A stretch of DNA of 9,335 nt from Alphaproteobacteria bacterium (GTDB lineage: Bacteria; Pseudomonadota; Alphaproteobacteria; Sphingomonadales; Sphingomonadaceae). Location of the stretch: the NCBI GenBank assembly GCA_028293005.1, contig JAQGLH010000088.1, positions 1 through 9,335 on the forward strand, in the 5' to 3' direction. The notes under the pieces are model-generated. The model ran no database searches, was not told the origin of the DNA, and worked only from the letters and a program-made list of their open reading frames with translations. Below are positions 1 through 6,211 of this stretch, piece after piece. The position numbers and the translations under genes are program-made. Within the stretch, counting starts at the first letter, position 1; every line of letters begins with the position of its first letter.

Positions 1-577
1 CGCCGATGAATTCGGTGCCGCCCTCCTCATTGTCGAGGAGCATGTCGAGGTACCAGCGGAAGTCGCCGAGCCATTCCTCGAGCGTCGGACCGTCAGTGGC
101 GAAGGTCGCGAAAATCAGGCCCTTGTAGCTGCTCACGTGAGCGACCTGCTTGAGGCCGTGCTTCGAACGATCGAGATCGCCCGGATCGTAGCAATATTCC
201 TCATGCATGCCCTTGAGCGCACCGGCGGTGTCAAACGCCCAGCCATGATAGTTGCAGACGAAGCGCCGGGTGTTGCCGGCGTCAGCGAAGCAGACCTTGT
301 TGCCGCGATGCGGACAGCTGTTGAGGAAGACCTTGACCGACCCGTTGTTCTGGCGCGCGACGATCACGCCGTCCTCGCCCATGTAGGTGGTCAGGAAATC
401 GCCCGGCTTGGGGATCTGGCTGTCGTGCGCGACGAACAGCCACGATCGCGCGAAGATGCGGTACATCTCCTCCTCGTAGATCTGTTGATCGCTGAAGATC
501 TGACGGTCGACCCAGCCCTCCTTGAGGTTCATGTAGCTGCCATAGCCAGGCTCATTGCCGAAGCGTTCAAAGCGCAT
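1..577 (-). CDS. Rieske ring-hydroxylating dioxygenase, alpha subunit (second copy, C-terminal part cut by window edge)
   Basis: Large (catalytic) subunit of an aromatic-ring-hydroxylating dioxygenase; members of this family insert O2 into an aromatic ring using electrons relayed through a ferredoxin. Only the first 192 residues are inside the window. The Rieske [2Fe-2S] motif is complete: C88-P-H90 followed by C108-N-Y-H111, giving the CxH...CxxH pattern with HRGN and NYHGW context. The mononuclear-iron catalytic domain lies beyond the left edge. The start at 577 is supported by AAGGGGAG five bases upstream of the ATG. It begins 24 nt after the beta subunit stop, so it is very likely the third gene of the same transcript. 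Over the shared region it aligns with the alpha subunit at 1128-2519 without gaps around the cluster, but only around half of the residues are the same, so it is a paralogue and not a recent duplicate. Substrate is unknown. A beta partner may follow outside the window. Confidence 0.93.
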   Translation of the reverse strand, partial: MRFERFGNEPGYGSYMNLKEGWVDRQIFSDQQIYEEEMYRIFARSWLFVAHDSQIPKPGDFLTTYMGEDGVIVARQNNGSVKVFLNSCPHRGNKVCFADAGNTRRFVCNYHGWAFDTAGALKGMHEEYCYDPGDLDRSKHGLKQVAHVSSYKGLIFATFATDGPTLEEWLGDFRWYLDMLLDNEEGGTEFIG

Positions 578-601
578 TGTTACTCCCCTTGGTCAAAAAG
601 C

Positions 602-1138
602 TCAGAAAAACACATTGAGGTTGCTGTCCGGAATCGTGCTGTGGTCGAGCACGAGGTCGCGGCGTGCGAGCCGCCAGGCGCCGTCCTCGCGGCGCCAGCG
701 ATCCTTGCGGCCGGCGACGAGCGTGCGGGTCTGGTTGTTGATGCGGCTGCGGTGGATGGTGACCACCGAATGGACTTCGGCGCACCCTTCTCCACCGGCC
801 CCCTCTTCGGCCAGCGCGATCTCGACGTTGCTGATGATGCGCCGCACGAAATTGACCGGATCCTCCGCCCAGACATAGCCCGAGCGCAGGCGGTCGATCC
901 GCAGGCACAGCCGTGCGCGATCCTCGTTGAAGATCATGCCCGTCCCGATCGGCGGATCGCCCGATCGGTCCTTGCGGAAGCGCCGCGCGCGCAGCGCCAT
1001 GCAATAGGCCACGTCCTCGGTTGTCATCTCGAGCCATTCGGCGAAGCGCTCTTCGTCGAGCAGCCGCGCCTCGCGGTACAAGGCCTGCTCGAGCGCGATA
1101 TGCTCAGCGAGATCGAAAGCCGGCCGTTCAAGCAGCAT
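602..1138 (-). CDS. Ring-hydroxylating dioxygenase, beta subunit
   Basis: Small subunit of a Rieske non-haem iron dioxygenase. In this family it has an NTF2/SnoaL-like fold, forms the alpha3-beta3 hexamer with the large subunit and is mainly structural. The 178-residue product has the usual length. It shows the family's landmarks: YREARLLDEERFAEWL at 21-36, the DPVNFVRRIISNV segment at 93-105, and the C-terminal GRKDRWRREDGAWRLARRDLVLD-type stretch from about 143. The start at 1138 (MLLERPAF) is chosen over an in-frame ATG at 1171 because GGAGG lies six bases upstream of it, and because the 1171 start would place the repetitive MPMPMP sequence at the N terminus. The start overlaps the end of the upstream alpha gene by 11 nt, which points to translational coupling and a stoichiometric pair. 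Confidence 0.93.
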   Translation of the reverse strand: MLLERPAFDLAEHIALEQALYREARLLDEERFAEWLEMTTEDVAYCMALRARRFRKDRSGDPPIGTGMIFNEDRARLCLRIDRLRSGYVWAEDPVNFVRRIISNVEIALAEEGAGGEGCAEVHSVVTIHRSRINNQTRTLVAGRKDRWRREDGAWRLARRDLVLDHSTIPDSNLNVFF

Positions 1139-2519
1139 CGCGCGCCTCCGCCCCGGCATCGGCATCGGCATCGGCCTGGCCTAGCGGACTGGAGGCCAGC
1201 GGATTGAGATTGTAGACCGGCACCTCGGCCCAGGTCGGAGCGTCGATATGCTCCTGCCAGCGCCTGTAGAAATAGCGCTGGTTGTGCTCGCTCACGAGCC
1301 CGGCGGCGATGTCGCCCGGCAAGCCCTCACGCGGGCCCGAGCGGCCGACCGCCATGTTGGTGTGAAGATCCATTTGCGCGGTGCGCCAGCCGCGCGACTG
1401 CTCGGTGCAGGCGGCGAGATTGTCGCCGTCGTCATTGTCGAACAGGCCTGCGGGGCCGAAGGTCAGGCATTGGTTGTCCAGAATCGCGGCCTGGACCTTC
1501 TCGGGCATCGCGCGCTCGACCATCGCCCAGGTCCATTGCTCGATCCTGCCCGGGCCCTTGGGATGATAAGTGCGCAGCCAGTTGAGGCCGGGAAGCAGCT
1601 GAAGGTTGGGAAAGATCGTGATGTTGATCTGCGACCCCCACAATTTCTCGCCGCGCAGCCGGCCGAGCCGCTCGATCACGGTCGCGCGGTTCGCCTCGAG
1701 ATACTCGAGCATCGGCTTGGGATCAGGATAGAAACTGTAGCCGGAGACGCCGTCGAGCGCCGCCAGTGTCGAATGGCCGTTGAGCCCGGCGATCGACAGG
1801 CCGCCGTCGAGATCGGTGCTGTCGTTGCCGACGGTCAGGCCGGCGAGGTCCATCGTCTGGACCGCGCGCATGGCGCCGGCATGCGCCCAGCCGAGGTGAT
1901 AGCCGTCGCCGCAGACATTCTCGACCGGCAGCTTCCAATTGGTTTCGAGGTCGACCTTCTGCGTCTCGCCGATCAGCGCAGAGCCGCCCGGCATGGCATC
2001 GAGCCAGACATCGAGATAGAATTTGGCGTCGCCGAGATAGGTTTCGAGCGAGGGCGCGTCGGGATCGAAGCAGCCGAACACCAGGCCCTTGTAGCTTGCG
2101 ACGCGGGCGACCGGGACGAGGCCGAAGCGGCTCTTGTCGATCTCCCCGAAATAGGCCTCCTGCTCGAGCGGGACGCTGGCAAGCGCGCCGTCCGGCGCGA
2201 ACGCCCAGCCATGATAATTGCAGGTGAACGCCTTGGCGTTGCCGCGGTCCGCCCGGCAGATGCGGTTGCCACGGTGCGTACAGCTGTTGAGGAATGCGCG
2301 CACGCCCATGTCGCGCTGGCGAACGACGATGACATCGTCCTCGCCCATGAAGGTGCGGAAATAATCGCCTGGGTTCGGGATCTGCGATTCGTGCGCCAGG
2401 AAAAGCCAGCAGCGTCCGAAGATCCGCTCCATCTCGAGCCGGTAAAGCGACTCGTCCGCAAAAATCGCGCGACTTTGCCGTCCCGTCCCGAAGTCGGTCA
2501 ATTTTGCTTCGTCCGTCAT
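1128..2519 (-). CDS. Rieske ring-hydroxylating dioxygenase, alpha subunit (first, complete)
   Basis: Catalytic subunit of a multicomponent aromatic dioxygenase, 463 residues, a normal length for the class. The Rieske cluster ligands are C80-T-H82 and C100-N-Y-H103. The mononuclear Fe(II) site is visible as D205-G-Y-H208-L-G-W-A-H213, the DxxHxxxxH pattern in which the two histidines bind iron and the aspartate bridges to the neighbouring subunit's Rieske centre. The carboxylate ligand should lie in the DNDDGDN stretch at 361-367 (D363 by analogy). The reading frame stays open upstream to 3065, but the start at 2519 (MTDEAKL) fits the family N terminus and has GGGAG about five bases upstream; the longer reading would run through the promoter and into the divergent gene. 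The C terminus ends in a low-complexity ADADADAGAEARDAA tail, which also carries the ribosome site of the beta gene. A sigma-54 promoter lies upstream. Substrate cannot be assigned from sequence alone. Confidence 0.96.
   Translation of the reverse strand: MTDEAKLTDFGTGRQSRAIFADESLYRLEMERIFGRCWLFLAHESQIPNPGDYFRTFMGEDDVIVVRQRDMGVRAFLNSCTHRGNRICRADRGNAKAFTCNYHGWAFAPDGALASVPLEQEAYFGEIDKSRFGLVPVARVASYKGLVFGCFDPDAPSLETYLGDAKFYLDVWLDAMPGGSALIGETQKVDLETNWKLPVENVCGDGYHLGWAHAGAMRAVQTMDLAGLTVGNDSTDLDGGLSIAGLNGHSTLAALDGVSGYSFYPDPKPMLEYLEANRATVIERLGRLRGEKLWGSQINITIFPNLQLLPGLNWLRTYHPKGPGRIEQWTWAMVERAMPEKVQAAILDNQCLTFGPAGLFDNDDGDNLAACTEQSRGWRTAQMDLHTNMAVGRSGPREGLPGDIAAGLVSEHNQRYFYRRWQEHIDAPTWAEVPVYNLNPLASSPLGQADADADAGAEARDAA
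1155..1172. repeat. Three tandem copies of the hexamer GGCATC
   Basis: Three perfect GGCATC units lie inside the 3' end of the first alpha-subunit gene, where they encode Asp-Ala-Asp-Ala-Asp-Ala. The unit is a multiple of three, so gain or loss of copies would change the tail length without shifting the frame. It lies just upstream of the beta-subunit ribosome site. Confidence 0.8.
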
Positions 2520-2561
2520 CGCTCTCCCGCCCGGTCTTTCTGCAACCTTGTCGGAATACTC

Positions 2562-2578
2562 AGCAATGTTCGTGCCAA
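2562..2578 (-). promoter_or_regulatory. Sigma-54 (-24/-12) promoter of the dioxygenase operon
   Basis: Read on the minus strand the site is TTGGCACGAACATTGCT, which matches the sigma-54 consensus YTGGCACG-N4-TTGCW at every fixed position. The invariant GG (2576-2575) and GC (2564-2563) are 12 bases apart, as required. Counting 12 bases from the -12 C predicts transcription starting at about 2551, an A on the minus strand, leaving a leader of about 32 nt before the alpha-subunit ATG at 2519. The neighbouring gene encodes a sigma-54-dependent activator, which independently supports the call. Confidence 0.88.
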
Positions 2579-2631
2579 CAGACGCTGCAGGAGGAGATCG
2601 AGGCCTGGTCTTTGCTTTGAGCGGCGTCCGA

Positions 2632-2647
2632 TTGACATGTACGTCAA
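2632..2647. promoter_or_regulatory. Candidate enhancer (UAS) for the XylR/DmpR-type activator
   Basis: TTGACATGTACGTCAA is a 16-bp inverted repeat with perfect 5-bp arms (TTGAC/GTCAA). It has the same length and outer TTGA/TCAA half-sites as the known XylR/DmpR enhancer consensus TTGANCAATTGATCAA. Its centre is about 88 bases upstream of the predicted dioxygenase start site. The left arm also reads TTGACA, a sigma-70 -35-like hexamer directed towards the activator gene, although no convincing -10 follows at the right distance. Binding here could therefore both activate the operon and damp the activator's own transcription; that is inference. Only one clear copy is visible, whereas XylR promoters usually have two. 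Confidence 0.65.
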
Positions 2648-2696
2648 AGTAGATAGCGTCTGAGAGCCTCCCTTTTACCTTTCGGTAAGGATTTCG

Positions 2697-4343
2697 ATGG
2701 CCGACTATCTGCCAGACATGCGCGATCTTTCCGATCGCGTCCGCTTCTCGCCCGAGCTTGGTCGCGTCTGGCGTGACGGCGAACGCTGCGTGCTGCTCAC
2801 CGACATCGCGGTCGGCGCGTTGCGCGAGCAGATGATCAACCTGCTCGGCTGGAATGCGGCGCGGCAGGTGTTCTGGAACCTCGGCTTCGCTGAAGGATCG
2901 CGCTGTGCGGCATCCGCCAAGGCACTGCGCCCGGGAACCAGCTATTTCGACGCTTTTGCGGTCGGGCCGCAGGCGCATGCGCTGACCGGTTTCGGCTGGA
3001 CCGAAATCCTCGAGCTCTGCGCCGATCCGCACAAGGGGAAATTCGAGGGCCACTTCCTCGTCCACGATTCATTCGAGGCGGGGACGCACCTTGCGAAGAT
3101 CGGCATCAGCACCGATCCGGTGTGCTGGCTGCAGACCGGCTTTGCGAGCGGCTTCGCGACCGCCTTCGCCGGCCAGCCGATCATCATGCGCGAGGTCGAA
3201 TGCGCCGGAATGGGGCATTCGTGCTGCCTGCTGATCGGACGCCCCGAGGCGGAATGGAGCGACCCGGCAGAGCAGGACGAGAGTCGGCTCGAACGACGGC
3301 TGAACGTCGGCGATCTTGCCGCTCCGGCGGACGGCATCCTCGGCGCGTCGGCAAGCTTCATTGCCGCGCGGCATCTCGTGGAAAAGACCGCAGATACGTC
3401 GGCGACCCTGCTATTCCAGGGCGAGACCGGTGTCGGCAAGGAGCTTTTCGCGCGGCTCGCGCACCGGCTCAGCGCGCGCCGCGATGGGCCGTTCATTGCG
3501 ATCAATTGCGCCGCCATTCCCGAGGGGCTGATCGAGGCGGAGTTATTCGGAGTCGCCAAGGGCGCGTTCACCGGCGCGCATGCCGAACGCGCCGGCCGCT
3601 TCGAGCGGGCGCAAGGCGGCACCTTGTTTCTCGACGAGGTCGCCTCGCTGTCTCCGCTCGCGCAGAGCAAGGTGCTCCGCGCGATCCAGGAGCGCGAGAT
3701 CGAGCGCGTCGGTGCCTCGCACGCAACCAAGGTCGACGTGCGCATCATCGCCGCGTCCAACGACGACCTGCGCGAAGCGGTGAAGAACGGCAGCTTCCGG
3801 GAGGATCTTTATTACCGGCTGGCGACCTGCCCGATCCGGGTCCCGCCGCTGCGCGAGCGCCGCGAGGATATTCCGCTGATGCTCGAATATTTTCGAGCTC
3901 TATATTCGGCGCAGCACCGGCGCACGGTGCGCGGCTTCACCGCCCGGGCGCTCGATACTTTGCTGATGCACGATTACCCCGGCAACGTGCGCGAGCTCGA
4001 GCGCCTCGTCGAGCGCGCCGTGCTGCTCGCCGACGCAGGCGAGCCGATCGATCTTCGCCACCTCTTTCCCAGCGGGGAGCTTCCCCCGGTGCGGACGACG
4101 CTCGGCCTCTCGGACAACGGCCTGATCGGGCAGCCGGAGGAGTCGGTGCGCGACGTCGCGCACAAGATGCTCGGCATGATCAAGGCCGACAGCAAGGGCC
4201 TCCCGGCCGCCGAGCATGAGATCATGAAGGCGGCGGTCGCGGACGCGCGCGGCAATCTCTCGCAAGCCGCGCGGGATCTGGGCATCACTCGCCGCCAGCT
4301 CGCATGCCGGCTCGAAAAGATGCGCGACCGCGCGGTGAGCTAG
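2697..4343 (+). CDS. XylR/DmpR-family sigma-54-dependent transcriptional activator
   Basis: Cytoplasmic enhancer-binding protein that in this class binds an aromatic effector directly and then uses ATP to open sigma-54 promoters. Length is 548 residues, close to XylR and DmpR (about 565). Domains in order: XylR_N aromatic-sensing region (about 15-120); V4R domain (about 125-185) with C143, C169 and C177, the last pair spaced like the zinc cysteines of DmpR; short linker (about 190-212); AAA+ domain (about 213-450); Fis-type helix-turn-helix (about 506-546). AAA+ motifs are complete: Walker A GETGVGKE 242-249, the sigma-54-contacting GAFTGA loop 289-294, Walker B GGTLFLDE 307-314, arginine finger near R368, sensor II GNVREL 429-434. 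The start at 2697 has AAGGA five bases upstream. It is divergent from the dioxygenase operon, whose promoter is of the sigma-54 type, so that operon is its likely target. The effector is unknown. Confidence 0.95.
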   Translation: MADYLPDMRDLSDRVRFSPELGRVWRDGERCVLLTDIAVGALREQMINLLGWNAARQVFWNLGFAEGSRCAASAKALRPGTSYFDAFAVGPQAHALTGFGWTEILELCADPHKGKFEGHFLVHDSFEAGTHLAKIGISTDPVCWLQTGFASGFATAFAGQPIIMREVECAGMGHSCCLLIGRPEAEWSDPAEQDESRLERRLNVGDLAAPADGILGASASFIAARHLVEKTADTSATLLFQGETGVGKELFARLAHRLSARRDGPFIAINCAAIPEGLIEAELFGVAKGAFTGAHAERAGRFERAQGGTLFLDEVASLSPLAQSKVLRAIQEREIERVGASHATKVDVRIIAASNDDLREAVKNGSFREDLYYRLATCPIRVPPLRERREDIPLMLEYFRALYSAQHRRTVRGFTARALDTLLMHDYPGNVRELERLVERAVLLADAGEPIDLRHLFPSGELPPVRTTLGLSDNGLIGQPEESVRDVAHKMLGMIKADSKGLPAAEHEIMKAAVADARGNLSQAARDLGITRRQLACRLEKMRDRAVS

Positions 4344-4349
4344 ACGCGC

Positions 4350-5240
4350 CTAGACGGGCAAATTGGCGCGCGTCCAGTCCGCCAATCTGGTCGGCGGCCT
4401 TGCGGCGATCTTGTTCGCCAGCGCGATCTCCTCCGCCATCGCCGAACCCAGATAGGAGTGGGCCTGAATGTAGCCGAACATCTCGCCAAGCTCGGCCGCG
4501 CCCGGGAAGAAGGTCGCGAACACCTCCTTGGGGACCTGCGTGAATGAAAATTGGTGGCCCTGAGCGTTCAGCGTGTCGACGATGTCGCCGAAGCTCATAT
4601 ACTCGCCGACCAGGGCGAGATATTTGCCGTCGGCCTCCTCGGGGTGCGCGAACGCGCCCGCCACGACATTGCCGAGCTCGCTGATGTCGCCCATGTGGAT
4701 TCGCCGTAGGTTCGGATCAATCGGCAACGCCCAGCCGAGGCTTCCATCCTGTTGGACCTGCGGCGTCAGCGCGCCCTGCAGATTCTGATAGAAAAACGGC
4801 GCGATCACGAAGGTGTGATGGTCGAAACCGGCTTCTGCGACGATCGCGTCGATCCTGGCCTTGCCGGTGAAGTGGGGCACGTCGAGCGATCCGCCGCTGA
4901 TCGCCTCGACGTCCGGAAGCGTCGACCAGATGAAATGCTTGACCCCAGCTTCGCGAGCGGCGCGAACCGCGGCAGTCGCTTGCTCGAGCTCGTCGGTTCC
5001 CGGTTCCCAGAAATTGGTGACGAGAAAAACCCCATGGGCGCCTTCCAGCGCGGCTTTCAGGGTTTCGGGCCGGCTGAGGTCCGCTTCGACGACGTCTTCG
5101 GCAAGACCGGAATGCTTGTCGGGATGGCGGGTCAAAGCGCGGACCTTGAACCGGCCATCCGCCTGAAGCGCGCGCACCACGCCGCCGCCCTGCTGTCCGG
5201 TTGCCCCGAACACGGCGATCAACTTTCGATCGTCGACCAT
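4350..5240 (-). CDS. NmrA/HSCARG-like NAD(P)-binding protein
   Basis: Atypical short-chain dehydrogenase fold protein of 296 residues. The N terminus is a Rossmann unit with G12-A-T-G15-Q-Q-G18, the GxxGxxG dinucleotide motif of NmrA-like proteins. A VPHFTGKARID stretch around 121-131 with K127 matches the PHFxxK region of NmrA/HSCARG relatives, where the Tyr of the classical YxxxK site is missing. Members act as redox-sensing regulators or as NAD(P)H-dependent oxidoreductases such as quinone or azo reductases; the sequence does not decide between these. The start at 5240 has GGGGAG six bases upstream. The gene converges on the sigma-54 activator with only 6 bp between stop codons, and is transcribed away from the isomerase gene. 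Nothing ties it firmly to the dioxygenase operon beyond proximity. Confidence 0.88.
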   Translation of the reverse strand: MVDDRKLIAVFGATGQQGGGVVRALQADGRFKVRALTRHPDKHSGLAEDVVEADLSRPETLKAALEGAHGVFLVTNFWEPGTDELEQATAAVRAAREAGVKHFIWSTLPDVEAISGGSLDVPHFTGKARIDAIVAEAGFDHHTFVIAPFFYQNLQGALTPQVQQDGSLGWALPIDPNLRRIHMGDISELGNVVAGAFAHPEEADGKYLALVGEYMSFGDIVDTLNAQGHQFSFTQVPKEVFATFFPGAAELGEMFGYIQAHSYLGSAMAEEIALANKIAARPPTRLADWTRANLPV

Positions 5241-5515
5241 AGCCCACTCCCCTCCCTGTTACGACGTAGCCCATTCCATCGCCGCGCTCGCCTTCGTCCG
5301 CGCACCCTTGATCGAGGCTGCAGCGCCGTTCGCGAGAAAGGCCATGACCCTCGATACCCCTTCCGGTTGCCCCATCCAAGCTCGGGAAACAGACGGTTAC
5401 CGAAGCCTCGGCGTCTTCGCCGGTCAAGAATGCGATAATCCCGAGCTGAGCGGTTCCGCACGTGCCCGTTTTTTGCATGCTTGTGACGCTCGCGGCAGCG
5501 CCATAAGAATGCGCG
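5241..5515. other. Divergent intergenic region with no recognisable gene
   Basis: A 275-bp gap between the NmrA-like gene and the isomerase gene, which should hold promoters for both. No convincing sigma-70 pair, sigma-54 site or RNA gene is seen. A small hairpin, CGGCG-TCTT-CGCCG, lies at 5409-5422, and a six-T run at 5469-5474 is not preceded by a strong stem. Open frames crossing the gap are continuations of shadow frames and have no ribosome sites. Confidence 0.5.
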
Positions 5516-6169
5516 ATGCTCAAATCCTTGCTCGCGCTTGCGCTCGTCCCGCTCCTCGTCACCGCAGCCATCGCCCAGACCGAAGCGCCCGCGCCGGTTG
5601 CCACACCGATTGGGCCCGCGCTCAAGGCCGAGACGGTCCGCGTCGCGCTGCAAACCAGCATGGGGCCGATCATCCTCGAGCTCGAGAAGGATCGCGCGCC
5701 GATCACGACCGCAAACTTCCTGCGCTATGTCGATCAGAAGCGCTTCGACGGCGCCACTTTCTATCGGGCCACCAAGGTGGGCACAGATGGGCTTGGCCTG
5801 ATCCAGGGCGGCGCACGCAATGATCCCAAGCGCGTGCTCAAGGCGATCGCGCACGAGCCCACGACCAAGACCGGCCTATCGCACGTCGAAGGCGCAATCT
5901 CGATGGCGCGCGCGGCACCCGGCTCCGCCAACGGCGACTTCTTCATCACGGTCGGCGCCTTTCCCTCGATGGACGCCAATCCCGCGCAGCCGGGAGACAA
6001 TCTCGGTTTCGCGGTGTTCGGCCGTGTGGCCGAAGGGATGGACGTGGTGCGCAAGATCCTCGCCGCACCGACCTCGCCGACCCAAGGCGAAGGGGTGATG
6101 AAGGGCCAAATGCTGGCACCCCCGATCCGCATCCTCTCCGCCAAGCGCGCGGCCAAGCCGGTCGGGTGA
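5516..6169 (+). CDS. Exported cyclophilin-type peptidyl-prolyl cis-trans isomerase
   Basis: Catalyses cis-trans isomerisation of Xaa-Pro bonds and so assists folding of exported proteins. The 217-residue product starts with a Sec signal peptide: K3, a hydrophobic core LLALALVPLLVTAA, and a likely cleavage after AIA at 20. A Pro/Ala-rich linker follows to about 37. The cyclophilin domain then shows DRAPITTANFLRYVD (59-73), F-Y-R at 82-84 (the FHR position holding the catalytic Arg), Q97-G-G, and F-F-I at 142-144. It ends with the usual VVRKI and I-R-I segments. The histidine of FHR is Tyr here, as in many bacterial periplasmic relatives. The ribosome site is weak (AAGAA region), and the start is chosen because it precedes the signal peptide directly. 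It looks like a housekeeping gene unrelated to the catabolic operons. Confidence 0.92.
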   Translation: MLKSLLALALVPLLVTAAIAQTEAPAPVATPIGPALKAETVRVALQTSMGPIILELEKDRAPITTANFLRYVDQKRFDGATFYRATKVGTDGLGLIQGGARNDPKRVLKAIAHEPTTKTGLSHVEGAISMARAAPGSANGDFFITVGAFPSMDANPAQPGDNLGFAVFGRVAEGMDVVRKILAAPTSPTQGEGVMKGQMLAPPIRILSAKRAAKPVG

Positions 6170-6185
6170 CCGAGGGCTGCAGCTC

Positions 6186-6208
6186 CCCCCTCCCCGAGCG
6201 GGAGGGGG
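6186..6208. terminator. GC-rich hairpin between convergent genes, probable bidirectional terminator or REP-like element
   Basis: CCCCCTCCC (6186-6194) and GGGAGGGGG (6200-6208) form a perfect 9-bp stem with a 5-nt CGAGC loop. It lies 16 bp after the isomerase stop and 3 bp after the acyl-CoA dehydrogenase stop, where a shared terminator would be expected. Neither side has a proper U tract (AAATT follows on the plus strand), so it may instead act as an mRNA 3'-end stabiliser. Hairpins of this C-rich/G-rich kind are frequent between sphingomonad genes. Confidence 0.55.
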
Positions 6209-6211
6209 AAA

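Noticed and set aside
137..1207. 356-codon plus-strand frame opposite the second alpha and beta subunits
   Set aside because: It spans two real minus-strand genes and the gap between them, with no family resemblance.
1248..2663. 471-codon open frame on the plus strand opposite the first alpha subunit
   Set aside because: It is antisense to a gene with full family motifs, has no recognisable domain or ribosome site, and is rich in Arg/Ala/Gly as expected from the reverse of a GC-rich gene.
2520..3065. Upstream extension of the first alpha-subunit frame by 182 codons
   Set aside because: The extension would pass through the sigma-54 promoter and the start of the divergent activator; the ATG at 2519 has a ribosome site and fits the family length.
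3122..4219. 365-codon plus-strand frame inside the sigma-54 activator gene
   Set aside because: It is a shifted frame of a gene with complete AAA+ motifs; the product is Arg/Ala low-complexity.
5450..5474. Short stem followed by six T residues, terminator-like
   Set aside because: The stem is only 4 bp with a 2-nt loop, lies nine bases from the T run, and no plus-strand gene ends nearby.
4717..5706. 329-codon minus-strand frame crossing the 5241-5515 gap
   Set aside because: It overlaps the NmrA-like gene in another frame and the isomerase gene antisense; no ribosome site or domain is visible.
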